DNA from: Altibacter lentus
Lineage (GTDB): Bacteria; Bacteroidota; Bacteroidia; Flavobacteriales; Flavobacteriaceae
Assembly: GCF_000746845.1 (NCBI RefSeq)
Contig: NZ_KN050846.1
Location: 1 to 64,000, forward strand
Direction: 5' to 3'
Length of the DNA: 64,000 bases
Numbering within the stretch: the first letter of the stretch is position 1; each line of letters opens with the position of its first letter. Under the pieces are notes generated by a model. The model worked only from the letters and a program-made list of their open reading frames with translations. It made no database searches and was not told the origin of the DNA. A program made the position numbers and the translations under genes. Below, one piece after another: positions 18,760 to 27,280 of this stretch.

Positions 18760-19407
18760 ATGAAACGTAATTTACTACGATTATTTGGTTTGCTGTTTAT
18801 CACATCACTTGTGGTAACGGGATTTTCGACACGAGATGGGGTCGATCTTTCACAGTACCGAATGGTAGAAATTGAACTCTGTTACGATGTTCCGAATGAG
18901 ATGGATGTAATGGACTTCAATTCAACCATAGTTCCTTCCTATACTTTATTTTTAGGAAAAACCTACGTTGGATTTAAAGAGGCACTTGGCTTTAAAGAAT
19001 CCAGGGGGGATTACGAAACGATCAATCAATTTGGATATTTGGGAAAATATCAATTTGGTAAAGGAACCTTACGAATGATCGGTATCAAGAATGCAGAAAC
19101 TTTTTTAGGGGATACATACTTACAAGAAAGGGCCTTCGATGCCTACACCTCACGCAACAAATGGATCTTACGCAGAGACATTAAGCGGTACAGAGGGCGT
19201 TATATAGGTGGTGTGAAGATCACAGAATCCGGGATACTGGCCGCAGCGCATCTTGCAGGAGCGGGTAATGTTAAGAAGTTTTTACGCAGTGGCGGCGAAG
19301 TTGGCTTCGCAGACGCGAACGGGACATCAATTCGTTACTATCTCAAGAAATTCTCAGGGTATGATACTTCTCATATTGTAGCGAATAAAAAGGCAAAGGC
19401 GATCTAG
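18760..19407 (+). CDS. Exported lysozyme/transglycosylase-like protein, copy 2
   Basis: A 215-residue paralogue of the preceding gene with the same layout: signal segment (LLRLFGLLFITSLVVTGFST), then LGFKESRGDYETINQFGYLG and KYQFG, then KITESGILAAAHLAGAGNVK. The putative catalytic Glu is kept (KESRGDY). The two copies differ most in the N-terminal 60 residues. The mature protein is more basic at the C-terminal half (KWILRRDIKRYRGRY) than copy 1, which may change where it acts. It converges with the methylase gene, stop codons 4 bp apart. Confidence 0.8.
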   Translation: MKRNLLRLFGLLFITSLVVTGFSTRDGVDLSQYRMVEIELCYDVPNEMDVMDFNSTIVPSYTLFLGKTYVGFKEALGFKESRGDYETINQFGYLGKYQFGKGTLRMIGIKNAETFLGDTYLQERAFDAYTSRNKWILRRDIKRYRGRYIGGVKITESGILAAAHLAGAGNVKKFLRSGGEVGFADANGTSIRYYLKKFSGYDTSHIVANKKAKAI

Positions 19408-19411
19408 GCGA

Positions 19412-20125
19412 TCACTTTTGAAGAATAAACAAGGTGGGTCTTTTATGAAGGTCCACCTTTATTTTTTTCCATAAGGTTACACTGGTGGTATGTATATATT
19501 CTGAAGGCAACGTAATATCACAAGCTACACATAACTGCGTTTCCGGATGCAGTATTTGCAACAGACTTTCAAGCATTTGATTGTTCCGGTACGGGGTTTC
19601 AATAAATAATTGAGATTGATTTTGTTCTGCCGAAAGTCGCTCCAGCCGTTTCAATTCGGTTTTTCGCTCTTGTTTATCAATAGGCAAGTAACCGTTAAAT
19701 GCAAAATTCTGTCCGTTGAAGCCACTGGCCATCATAGCCAGTAAAAGCGAGGAAGGACCCACCAATGGAACGACCCTTATACCTTGCAAATGTGCCTGCC
19801 GCACCACCAGGGCACCGGGATCTGCTATTCCGGGACATCCGGCGTCTGAAATGACGCCCACATCATGTCCTTCAAAACATGGAGCAAGCATTTCGGGGAT
19901 CTCTGTATCATGCGTAAATTTGTTGATGTGCTGAAAATGGAGGTCGGGTTGTGATTTGCGAGGGACGATATTTTTTATAAAATGGCGTGCGCTCTTTTCA
20001 TGCTCTACAATGTAATGATCGATGTGTTCTACCGCTTTTTTAACTAATAGGGGGAGTACCTCTAACGGAGGCGTATCGCCCAAGGTACAAGGTATTAGGT
20101 ACAAATGTCCCTTTTTGGAATCCAT
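19412..20125 (-). CDS. SAM-dependent methyltransferase of the RsmI/tetrapyrrole methylase fold
   Basis: A 237-residue protein related to RsmI, which 2'-O-methylates C1402 of 16S rRNA. Visible: GHLYLIPCTLGDTPP at the start, the VGVISDAGCPGIADPGALVV segment around residue 90-110 (SAM loop) and LVGPSSLLLAMMASGFNGQ. It lacks the usual RsmI N-terminal glycine-rich start (GTLYVVATPIGN) and the extra C-terminal domain, so it may be a distinct subfamily with another target. It ends 4 bp from the convergent lysozyme-like gene. Confidence 0.88.
   Translation of the reverse strand: MDSKKGHLYLIPCTLGDTPPLEVLPLLVKKAVEHIDHYIVEHEKSARHFIKNIVPRKSQPDLHFQHINKFTHDTEIPEMLAPCFEGHDVGVISDAGCPGIADPGALVVRQAHLQGIRVVPLVGPSSLLLAMMASGFNGQNFAFNGYLPIDKQERKTELKRLERLSAEQNQSQLFIETPYRNNQMLESLLQILHPETQLCVACDITLPSEYIHTTSVTLWKKIKVDLHKRPTLFILQK
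19431..19468 (+). terminator. Terminator lying inside the opposing coding region
   Basis: AAGGTGG (19431-19437) pairs with CCACCTT (19453-19459), followed by a T-rich run to 19468. It would end transcription of the lysozyme-like copy 2, yet it is also coding sequence for the C-terminus of the convergent methylase gene. Confidence 0.6.
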
Positions 20126-20133
20126 AAAAGTTA

Positions 20134-21510
20134 TTATTGGATCGCCAATTTCTGAACGCTCGTTGCACCAACTTCGGAAGTGATCCGAACCAAATACATG
20201 CCTTTGCTGTATTGTTCTACTGAAAGGGATGCTTCTGAAGCACCTACATTCTCTTCAGAAAATATAATACTTCCTTTAAGATCGGTCACAACAATGGACG
20301 CGATCTTATCATTTTCCGAAGCAATACGAACTTCAGTATGAGCCGGGTTAGGGATCAATGTGAACGTCTTCACATCGAATTCGTCCACACCTATCAAGGT
20401 GCCTTCAAATTTTAAGATTCTCCCGGCAATATCAACAATGTAAAGTTCATTTGTAAAATCTACACCAAACGAAACCCACGAACCGCCAAAAGTTCCTTGA
20501 TCCACCAGATTATTGCCGGCATCGACCGTGAATACTCTTCCGCTGCAAACATCCGCCGCGAGATAAAGTCCGTAGCTGCCATTATAGATATCTCCTCTGT
20601 ACACGTAACCACCGGTCACCGAACAATTTCCGGAACCTGTGCTTGAAGAATATTCGGCCACAGGAAATGTTAACATACTTGGATCCGGGCAATTGGAAGT
20701 ATTGAACGGTTCTGAGCCTTCATAACACCGCCAGCCGTAATTTAAACCGGCTTCGGTAGGCCCTGCTTTATCGATCTCTTCCACATCTCCTTGTCCAACG
20801 TCTCCAATCCAGATATCGCCTGTAAGGCTGTCAAAAGAAAAGCGCCACGGATTACGTAATCCGTACGCCCATATTTCCTGAGCGTTTGTAATACTACCGG
20901 CGAAAGGATTGTCGGCCGGAATACCATAATTATTCCCTCCTGAAGGATTGTCGACATCGATACGTAGTAATTTTCCTAACAGAATGGTTGTGTTTTGAGC
21001 TCTGTTTCCGGGGTCACCACCACTGCCGCCATCTCCGGAAGCGATGTATAAATAACCATCCGGACCAAATGCGATGCCTCCTCCGTTGTGGTTAGAGAAG
21101 GGTTGCGAATATTCAAGGATCATTAGTTCAGAGCCAAGAAGTGCTATATCCGGATCTCCGGGATCCACAGAAAACCTTGCGATTCTCGTGTCACCGTTGA
21201 TTTTTGTATAATTTACAAAGAAGAAACCATTGTTAGCATAATCAGGATGAAAAGCCAACCCTAAGAGGCCTTGTTCACTGCCGCCGGATACCAGACCGGA
21301 GATATCGAGGAATGGCGTGGGATTCACATTTCCATTGAGATCTAGGATTTTAATGACGCCGCCTTGTTCTACTACAAATAGGCGATCATCGCCCGCATGT
21401 TGCAGATCGACAGGACTATTTAAATTTTCAACAAAAGGAGCGAAATTAACCTGTGCAACCGACATTCCAAAAAAGAAAAAGCCCAATGCATTGAGGAATA
21501 ATGTTTTCAT
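20134..21510 (-). CDS. PQQ-type sugar dehydrogenase (GSDH family) with T9SS sorting domain
   Basis: A 458-residue exported protein. Signal peptide (residues 1-19, ending GMSVAQ), then a six-bladed glucose/sorbosone dehydrogenase propeller to about residue 365: DRLFVVEQGGVIKILD, GLLGLAFHPDY, FSNHNGGGIAFGPDGYLYIA with the His expected near the PQQ/active site, and EIWAYGLRNPWRFSFD. The C-terminal 80 residues are a T9SS type A domain (FTLIPNPAHTEVRI). It would be released or anchored at the cell surface and oxidise aldoses. The cofactor is inferred from the family. It lies 8 bp upstream of the methylase gene. Confidence 0.9.
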   Translation of the reverse strand: MKTLFLNALGFFFFGMSVAQVNFAPFVENLNSPVDLQHAGDDRLFVVEQGGVIKILDLNGNVNPTPFLDISGLVSGGSEQGLLGLAFHPDYANNGFFFVNYTKINGDTRIARFSVDPGDPDIALLGSELMILEYSQPFSNHNGGGIAFGPDGYLYIASGDGGSGGDPGNRAQNTTILLGKLLRIDVDNPSGGNNYGIPADNPFAGSITNAQEIWAYGLRNPWRFSFDSLTGDIWIGDVGQGDVEEIDKAGPTEAGLNYGWRCYEGSEPFNTSNCPDPSMLTFPVAEYSSSTGSGNCSVTGGYVYRGDIYNGSYGLYLAADVCSGRVFTVDAGNNLVDQGTFGGSWVSFGVDFTNELYIVDIAGRILKFEGTLIGVDEFDVKTFTLIPNPAHTEVRIASENDKIASIVVTDLKGSIIFSEENVGASEASLSVEQYSKGMYLVRITSEVGATSVQKLAIQ

Positions 21511-21564
21511 AGCGTGCTAATTTGATTTCCTACTAAAGTAAGTAAAACCCTGTTATAATAAAAG

Positions 21565-22017
21565 TTAAATGCGTTTCGCGATCTTCTCACATGCCTCGTC
21601 CAGCATCTTATAAACATGATCAAATCCTTGATCGCCCCCGTAGTAAGGATCGGGAACATCTACATTCTCACCCGGAAAAAGTTCATCTAGAATGAGCTGT
21701 ACTTTTCGTTTTTCAGATTCACTTTGTGCAAGAGCAATGACATCACGATAGTTGGAGGTGTCCATCACAAAGATATAGTCGTAGGTTTCAAAGTCGTATG
21801 CAGAAAATTTCCGTCCCCGTTGGTCGGTGATGTCCAAACCATTTTTACGAGCAACTTCTATACTTCGAGGATCCGGGAGTTCCCCTACGTGCCAGCCACC
21901 GGTGCCCGCCGATGCCACGTGTATTTTTGCCGTATCGACTTTAGATTTTAGAATACCTTCAGCCAGGGGAGAGCGGCAAATATTGCCCAAACAGACCATG
22001 AGTATTTTTGTTTGCAT
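21565..22017 (-). CDS. Low molecular weight protein-tyrosine phosphatase
   Basis: A 150-residue LMW-PTP. The P-loop CLGNICRS holds the nucleophile Cys9, Arg15 and Ser16 (C-x5-R-S), and the general-acid loop VPDPYYGG has Asp123. Such enzymes dephosphorylate tyrosine kinases of capsule or exopolysaccharide systems or arginine-phosphate proteins; no partner kinase is seen nearby. It lies 43 bp downstream of dnaA on the same strand, with a terminator between. Confidence 0.94.
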   Translation of the reverse strand: MQTKILMVCLGNICRSPLAEGILKSKVDTAKIHVASAGTGGWHVGELPDPRSIEVARKNGLDITDQRGRKFSAYDFETYDYIFVMDTSNYRDVIALAQSESEKRKVQLILDELFPGENVDVPDPYYGGDQGFDHVYKMLDEACEKIAKRI

Positions 22018-22036
22018 AATGCGGAAAAGTAAAAAC

Positions 22037-22052
22037 CCCCGAAATTCCGGGG
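22037..22052 (-). terminator. Terminator of dnaA
   Basis: A short GC-rich hairpin (CCCCG / CGGGG, 6-nt loop) lies 9 bp after the dnaA stop and is followed on the minus strand by GTTTTTACTTTT. Confidence 0.65.
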
Positions 22053-22060
22053 ATCGTCCA

Positions 22061-23491
22061 TTACAAGGTGAGTTTCTTATTAAGGTCTTCTACGTATTTT
22101 CTGAATTGCTTATCGGTGCTCGACAAATTATCTACCGTCTTACAGGCGTGTAGCACGGTAGCGTGATCACGCTGACCGATCTGGGAGCCAATGGAAGCCA
22201 ATGAAGCTTTGGTGAATTTCTTTGCGAAGAACATAGCCAGCTGTCGTGCCTGCACTATATGTCTTTTTCGTGTTTTTGATTGCAGTGTATCCACGTCCAT
22301 TTGAAAATACTCGCTCACCACTTTCTGGATGTAATCAATGGATACCTCGCGTTTGGTATGCTTTACGTAGTTATCAACGATCTTCTTGGCAAGATCGATA
22401 GTGATCTCTCGCTTATTGAATGAGGAATGAGCGATCAATGAGATAATAGCTCCTTCCAGTTCGCGAATATTGGTCTTGATATTGTTTGCAAGGAATTCCA
22501 CAATATCTTCGGGCATTTCCACACCATCACGATACAATTTGTTTTTTATAATAGCTACACGCGTATCGTAATCGGGGTGGTTCAATTCTGCCGAAAGACC
22601 CCATTTAAACCGAGATAACAAACGTTGCTCAATATCGATCATATCAACGGGTGCCTTGTCACTGGTCAAGATCACCTGTTTTCCGTTTTGATGCAAGTGA
22701 TTAAAAATATGAAAGAAAACATCTTGTGTTCCGGCCTTACCCGATAACAGTTGGATGTCGTCTACGATCAACACATCGATGATTTGATAGAAATGTATAA
22801 AATCGTTACGGTTGTTCTTCTTTACAGATTCTATGTATTGCTGTGTGAATTTTTCAGCAGAAATATATAAAACGGTCTTTTCGGGATATTTGTCCTTGAT
22901 CTCCACGCCTATGGCATGACCCAAATGGGTTTTGCCCAGTCCTACACCTCCAAAGATAAGTAACGGATTAAAAGACGTGCCTCCGGGTTTGTTGGCTACA
23001 GCCATCCCCGCAGAGCGTGCTAATCTATTGGACTCTCCTTCAAGAAAGTTGTCGAAATTATAATTGGGATTTAGTTGAGATTCTATCTTCACATTCCGGA
23101 TCCCGGGGATCACGAAAGGATTTTTAAGCTCAGGACTTTTATTCTTTAATGGAACGTCAACTTCTTGAGAAGCTTGCGAATTACTCCTGTTGGAACTGGG
23201 GATCTTTTCGGTGAAAGGTTGCTTGTTGCCATAAGTGTTCTCCATTTTGATCACGTAGACCAACTTGGCTGTGGCACCCAATTCTTTTGTTAATGCTACC
23301 TTCAACAACTTTACGTAGTGTTCTTCCAGCCATTCATAAAAAAACTTGCTGGGAACCTGTATACTAAGGGCGTTGTCTGTAAGCTTCACTGCTTTGATAG
23401 GCTCGAACCAGGTTTTGTATGCTTGTGAAGTGATATTATCTTCAATAAAGGACAAACAATTTTTCCAAACCGATTCCGCAGTTTTGCTCAT
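22061..23491 (-). CDS. dnaA: Chromosomal replication initiator protein DnaA
   Basis: A 476-residue AAA+ initiator that binds DnaA boxes at oriC and opens the duplex. Domain I is at 1-85 (SVWKNCLSFIEDNITSQAYK), a Ser/Asn-rich linker at about 90-120, then the ATPase with Walker A GGVGLGKT (181-188), Walker B IVDDIQLL and sensor segments, and domain IV with the box-binding QIGQRDHATVLHACKTV near the end. I see no cluster of TTATCCACA-type boxes in the flanking spacers, so oriC is probably elsewhere. Confidence 0.98.
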   Translation of the reverse strand: MSKTAESVWKNCLSFIEDNITSQAYKTWFEPIKAVKLTDNALSIQVPSKFFYEWLEEHYVKLLKVALTKELGATAKLVYVIKMENTYGNKQPFTEKIPSSNRSNSQASQEVDVPLKNKSPELKNPFVIPGIRNVKIESQLNPNYNFDNFLEGESNRLARSAGMAVANKPGGTSFNPLLIFGGVGLGKTHLGHAIGVEIKDKYPEKTVLYISAEKFTQQYIESVKKNNRNDFIHFYQIIDVLIVDDIQLLSGKAGTQDVFFHIFNHLHQNGKQVILTSDKAPVDMIDIEQRLLSRFKWGLSAELNHPDYDTRVAIIKNKLYRDGVEMPEDIVEFLANNIKTNIRELEGAIISLIAHSSFNKREITIDLAKKIVDNYVKHTKREVSIDYIQKVVSEYFQMDVDTLQSKTRKRHIVQARQLAMFFAKKFTKASLASIGSQIGQRDHATVLHACKTVDNLSSTDKQFRKYVEDLNKKLTL

Positions 23492-23695
23492 AGTTTATGG
23501 TGAAGTTTTAGTTAGTTAAATGATGCCGTGAAAAATGTAGAAAAAGTGTTTTCTGTAACATTTTCTTAACACTGCAAATATGTGAACAAATTATTGAAAA
23601 AAAAAACCGAAAGCGTATTGAATTTGTTGTTTTTTTTTCTCATACTGTACTTCATTCAAATCTACGAAAAAAGTTCCCCTTTTAAGCCAAATGCA

Positions 23696-24094
23696 GTGAA
23701 AAAAAATCTTACAAAATTACGGGTGCGTTACGGAGAAACCGACCAAATGGGTGTGGTCTACTATGGGAATTACGCACAATATTTGGAACAGGGAAGAACC
23801 GAATGGCTAAGGGATTTAGGCTTTTCTTACAAATGGATGGAAGCTAATAATGTCCATCTGCCGGTCATTAGTTTAACGATTGACTATAAGGCTCCTGCGC
23901 ATTATGACGATGTTTTGTTGGTTACAACGACATTAAAGAAAATTCCTACTTTCAAAATTGAATTTTATTACGAAATTCACAATGCCGAAGGGGTCCTTTT
24001 GATCACTGCAACGACCTCCCTTGTCTTCGTGAACAGTACCACCAAAAAAATACAAAAGGCACCCGATTATTTGTTGAAGAAATTACAAGATTAG
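23696..24094 (+). CDS. Acyl-CoA thioesterase, 4HBT (YbgC/FadM) family
   Basis: A 132-residue hotdog-fold thioesterase if the GTG at 23696 is used, which matches the family length. The motif RVRYGETDQMGVVYYGNYAQ carries the Asp of the active site, followed by YLEQGRTEWLRDLG. An in-frame GTG at 23582 would add 38 residues with a hydrophobic run (VLNLLFFFLILYFIQIYEK) before the domain; this would make it a membrane-anchored form and is less usual. It cleaves short or aromatic acyl-CoAs in family members. It is transcribed away from dnaA. Confidence 0.85.
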   Translation: MKKNLTKLRVRYGETDQMGVVYYGNYAQYLEQGRTEWLRDLGFSYKWMEANNVHLPVISLTIDYKAPAHYDDVLLVTTTLKKIPTFKIEFYYEIHNAEGVLLITATTSLVFVNSTTKKIQKAPDYLLKKLQD

Positions 24095-24095
24095 C

Positions 24096-24719
24096 TCAAC
24101 TATTTTCCAGTTGCTTGATTTCTACCTTATACGTATTATTAAAAAGTTCGAAAACCCTGTTGGCTTCTTTTTTGCGTACGGCAATCTTAAAGACACATTT
24201 TAGTTCCATGTCCTGCTTCACGATCTTGATATTCTCTTCCTTTATAAGACGCATGACTGTATTCATCTCAGCATATTCGAAAGTGAGGAAAAAAGATACA
24301 TCAATGGTTCGGGTCACGATCTTAGAGGCCTCCAAAGCATGCTGAGCAGCAGTTTTATAGGCTTGTATCAAGCCTCCCACCCCTAGCTTGGTGCCGCCAA
24401 AATAGCGTACGACAACGACTACTATGTTCGTGACCTCAAAAGATTGGATCTGACCGTATATAGGCATACCGGCGCTGTTCGAGGGCTCTCCATCGTCATT
24501 GGCTCTGTAGCTGGAGTAATCTGCCCCCAACTGCCAGGCATAACACCAGTGACGTGCATTATGGTGTTGCTTTTTAAGGGTTTCAAGATACGTTTTTACG
24601 GCCTCTTCGTCCTTCACAGGGAAGGCGTACCCGTAGAATTTACTCCCCCGATCTTTATATATAATCTCCTTCGAGGGCTTGCTGATGGTTCTATAGGTAT
24701 CCTTTTCTGAAAAATCCAT
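24096..24719 (-). CDS. YigZ/IMPACT family protein
   Basis: A 207-residue protein with the UPF0029 N-terminal domain: KDRGSKFYGYAFPVKDEEAV, HHNARHWCYAWQLG and DDGEPSNSAGMPIYGQI, then GTKLGVGGLIQAYKTAA and a C-terminal ferredoxin-like domain. IMPACT in eukaryotes controls the GCN2 kinase; in bacteria the role is unclear. The start codon overlaps the EamA gene stop (TAATG), and ribD precedes that, so ribD-EamA-yigZ form one unit. Confidence 0.93.
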   Translation of the reverse strand: MDFSEKDTYRTISKPSKEIIYKDRGSKFYGYAFPVKDEEAVKTYLETLKKQHHNARHWCYAWQLGADYSSYRANDDGEPSNSAGMPIYGQIQSFEVTNIVVVVVRYFGGTKLGVGGLIQAYKTAAQHALEASKIVTRTIDVSFFLTFEYAEMNTVMRLIKEENIKIVKQDMELKCVFKIAVRKKEANRVFELFNNTYKVEIKQLENS

Positions 24720-25591
24720 TACATACCCGATATTGTGACTAAAAAGATGCTTAGTACAGCCAGGGCTATACCCAACCAGTTCTTTGGCAGTAGCCGCTCC
24801 TTGAACAGCAGGATTCCTACCAGAGTGGATACCATGACAATGGCCACATTATTTACCGTGAAAATTCCCGAGCTGTCCAATAGCCCACTTCTAAGGGCTT
24901 TTACTAGAAAGTAAATTGAGAAATAATTGGGTATTCCTAATGCGATGCCGCCAAGTATGTTCTTTAACTGAAGGGTTATCTTGCCGCGAGCTGCTAGAAC
25001 CACCATGCTTATAATGCCTATGACGGCAGCACTGGCAAAGATAGTTGCCGAAAACAACGGGACATCATTTGCTGCAACGAAATTACCCTCAAGATACTTT
25101 ATACTAGTGTCGATCACGCCGCTCCCTGCAAATACCAGAAGGGGAAAGATAAGATTCTTGGTCTTTATGGTAAGTCCTTCCCTTTTTTTAATGGAAGCAA
25201 GATACACTGCCGCCAGCGCCATGATGATACCTACGACCTTTAACAAGCCTAAGGACTCCTTATAGTAGACCAGACCAAAAACTATTGGGACTACTACACT
25301 CATCTTTGTGGCTACTGAAACGACCGATAGTCCGCTGCGCTGTGTCGTTAAGGCCATAAGGTTAAAAACGGTAATGAACAGAGCGCCCAGTGCCAAGGTG
25401 TAATAGAACCAACCATAATCCACGATCACACTTATAAGAACCGGCCCTTCATAGGCAATAAGACCGCAACTGCAAGCAATAATATAGTTTACGACGATCG
25501 CTTGGAACGTATGTACCTTATACCGACTAAAAAGTTTGAAGACGATAAAGATCACTACAGAGGCTGCTATACTAAGGAGTAGATAGATCAA
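24719..25591 (-). CDS. EamA/DMT superfamily transporter
   Basis: A 290-residue membrane protein with about ten transmembrane helices arranged as two EamA repeats (for example IYLLLSIAASVVIFIVFKLF and NWLGIALAVLSIFLVTISGM at the ends). It starts with TTG at 25591, overlapping the ribD stop by 4 bp (TTGA), so it is translationally coupled to ribD. The partner gene raises riboflavin or a precursor as a possible substrate, but DMT proteins are very diverse and this is only a guess. Confidence 0.88.
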   Translation of the reverse strand: MIYLLLSIAASVVIFIVFKLFSRYKVHTFQAIVVNYIIACSCGLIAYEGPVLISVIVDYGWFYYTLALGALFITVFNLMALTTQRSGLSVVSVATKMSVVVPIVFGLVYYKESLGLLKVVGIIMALAAVYLASIKKREGLTIKTKNLIFPLLVFAGSGVIDTSIKYLEGNFVAANDVPLFSATIFASAAVIGIISMVVLAARGKITLQLKNILGGIALGIPNYFSIYFLVKALRSGLLDSSGIFTVNNVAIVMVSTLVGILLFKERLLPKNWLGIALAVLSIFLVTISGM

Positions 25592-26643
25592 GTGTTGGGG
25601 TTTTTATAATGATGAAGTAGATCTTCTTTTATTTTTTTTTCTGAAAGCAATCTGCCTGAAAGTATCGGGGCCAAAATACCCGATGTAAAACGTCCGCTGC
25701 CCGTAAAAATATAGGCCTCATCCCATAAATCCAACGCTATAAAAGACTCAAGCGTTCTCGCCCCTCCTTCTACAATTACAGATTGCACCCTGCGAGCGTG
25801 CAAGATCTCACAGATCTGCTTCGGAAGGTTTTCTGAAAATGAGATCGTCGCATATTGCACCGTGGTGGTATCCTCTTTTTCCTTTTCTGTGATGATTAAG
25901 GTTTCGGCATCTCCCTTAAAAACAGTTGCTGTTTCGGGAATGATCAAATTCCGGTCGATCACTATCCGTAGTGGCGAGGGACCCGACCAGTCACGGGTCG
26001 TTAAACCGGGATCATCATCAAGTACTGTTTGGGTTCCCACTAATATGGATTGTTCTTCTGCCCGTAACTTATGTGACCATTGGCGAGCAGCTTTTCCGGT
26101 GATCCAGTAAGGCGCTTTTGAGGTCCTTAATTCTTTGGAAGGTGCTACATATCTGTCTTCTGTCTGGGCCCATTTTAAAAAGATATAAGGACGCTTCTTG
26201 GTATGATATGTAAAAAACCGTTTATTCAATTCCTCACATGCTTCCGAAGCAACACCAACCAGAACATCGCAGCCGGCTTCCATCAGTTTTTGTATTCCGC
26301 GTCCGGCTACCAGCGGATTGGGATCAAGGATTCCCACAACAACTTTTTTAATTCCGCTGTCGATTATAAGATTGGCACAGGGAGGGGTTTTTCCGTAATG
26401 ACTGCAAGGTTCTAAAGAAACATAAAGCGTGGCTTCTTTTACAAAGTGTTTTTCTCTAACACTTTCAATGGCATTCACTTCGGCGTGAGCCATTCCCGAT
26501 TTGTAGTGCCATCCTTCTCCAATGATGCGATCGTTGTGCACTATCACACTGCCCACCAGCGGATTGGGATAGCTGGTGCCCAGCCCGTTTCGGGCCAGTT
26601 GTACACAACGCATCATATAGGTCTCATGTTTGCTCAAAGGCAT
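25588..26643 (-). CDS. ribD: Riboflavin biosynthesis deaminase/reductase
   Basis: A 351-residue bifunctional enzyme. The N-terminal deaminase domain binds zinc through His53, Cys80 and Cys89, with Glu55 as catalytic acid (HAEVNAIE; EPCSHYGKTPPC). The C-terminal reductase domain (from about 150) contains RPYIFLKWAQTEDRYVA, ILVGTQTVLDDDPGLTTR and SVIVEGGARTLESFI. It performs two successive steps from the GTP-derived pyrimidine to 5-amino-6-ribitylaminouracil phosphate. It is first in a unit with the EamA transporter and yigZ. Confidence 0.96.
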   Translation of the reverse strand: MPLSKHETYMMRCVQLARNGLGTSYPNPLVGSVIVHNDRIIGEGWHYKSGMAHAEVNAIESVREKHFVKEATLYVSLEPCSHYGKTPPCANLIIDSGIKKVVVGILDPNPLVAGRGIQKLMEAGCDVLVGVASEACEELNKRFFTYHTKKRPYIFLKWAQTEDRYVAPSKELRTSKAPYWITGKAARQWSHKLRAEEQSILVGTQTVLDDDPGLTTRDWSGPSPLRIVIDRNLIIPETATVFKGDAETLIITEKEKEDTTTVQYATISFSENLPKQICEILHARRVQSVIVEGGARTLESFIALDLWDEAYIFTGSGRFTSGILAPILSGRLLSEKKIKEDLLHHYKNPNT

Positions 26644-26793
26644 GCGATTCTTTGGTGGTTAAAAGAGGGTGTTAAAGGTTTTCGATCCTGTGTATTTGGA
26701 ACGCGTATTCAAATTTAAATCCTATTTTTACCACCCTGAAGGAAGAACACTCAATGTTCCTTCCAAAACGTAAAAATACAAGGAATAAGTTAG

Positions 26794-27279
26794 ATGAGTA
26801 CACCTGTCATTCGGCCTATCGAAAAAAAAGATAATCCTCATATTGCGAACCTGATACGCAGTGTGTTAGAGGATTTAGGCGTCCCAAAGGTTGGAACTGC
26901 CTACGCCGATAAAGCATTGGATGCGATGTTTGAAACCTATCAGAACGAGCGAATGGCGTATTTTGTAGTAGAGGAGAACGGAAAACTCATTGGAGGGGCC
27001 GGGGTGGCGCCATTAGATAATTATGACGGCAATGTGTGTGAGCTTCAAAAAATGTACTTCCTGCCGGAAGCGCGGGGGCGCGGCGTTGGAGATGCAATGA
27101 TCAAGCTATGTCTCACCAAGGCGCGAACCTTCGGGTTTGAGCAATGTTATCTGGAAACCATGCCGTACATGACCGCTGCCCAAAAGTTATACGAACGTGT
27201 AGGCTTTAGATATATCGACGGACCTATGGGGGACACCGGTCATTATTCGTGTCCGGTACACATGATAAAAGATCTTTAA
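26794..27279 (+). CDS. GNAT family N-acetyltransferase
   Basis: A 161-residue GNAT. Motif A is clear: LQKMYFLPEARGRGVGDAMI around residues 88-108, then CYLETMPYMTAAQKLYERVG. The first residues VIRPIEKKDNPHIANLIRSV are the usual beta1-alpha1. It sits 1 bp before prmC, so the two are co-transcribed. A similar GNAT next to prmC is common in Flavobacteria, but the target is not known. Its upstream region has an imperfect GGAAGAACA / TGTTCCTTCC hairpin (about 26740-26764). Confidence 0.9.
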   Translation: MSTPVIRPIEKKDNPHIANLIRSVLEDLGVPKVGTAYADKALDAMFETYQNERMAYFVVEENGKLIGGAGVAPLDNYDGNVCELQKMYFLPEARGRGVGDAMIKLCLTKARTFGFEQCYLETMPYMTAAQKLYERVGFRYIDGPMGDTGHYSCPVHMIKDL

Positions 27280-27280
27280 T

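Noticed and set aside
23532-23571. dnaA as a full member of the TGTTAA regulon
   Set aside because: The second half-site is TGTTAC, and it lies only 16 nt from the weak -7 box, unlike the other promoters; mentioned only as a weaker match.
22018-23600. oriC next to dnaA
   Set aside because: I looked for clusters of TTATCCACA-like boxes and an AT-rich unwinding zone in the spacers on both sides of dnaA and found none.
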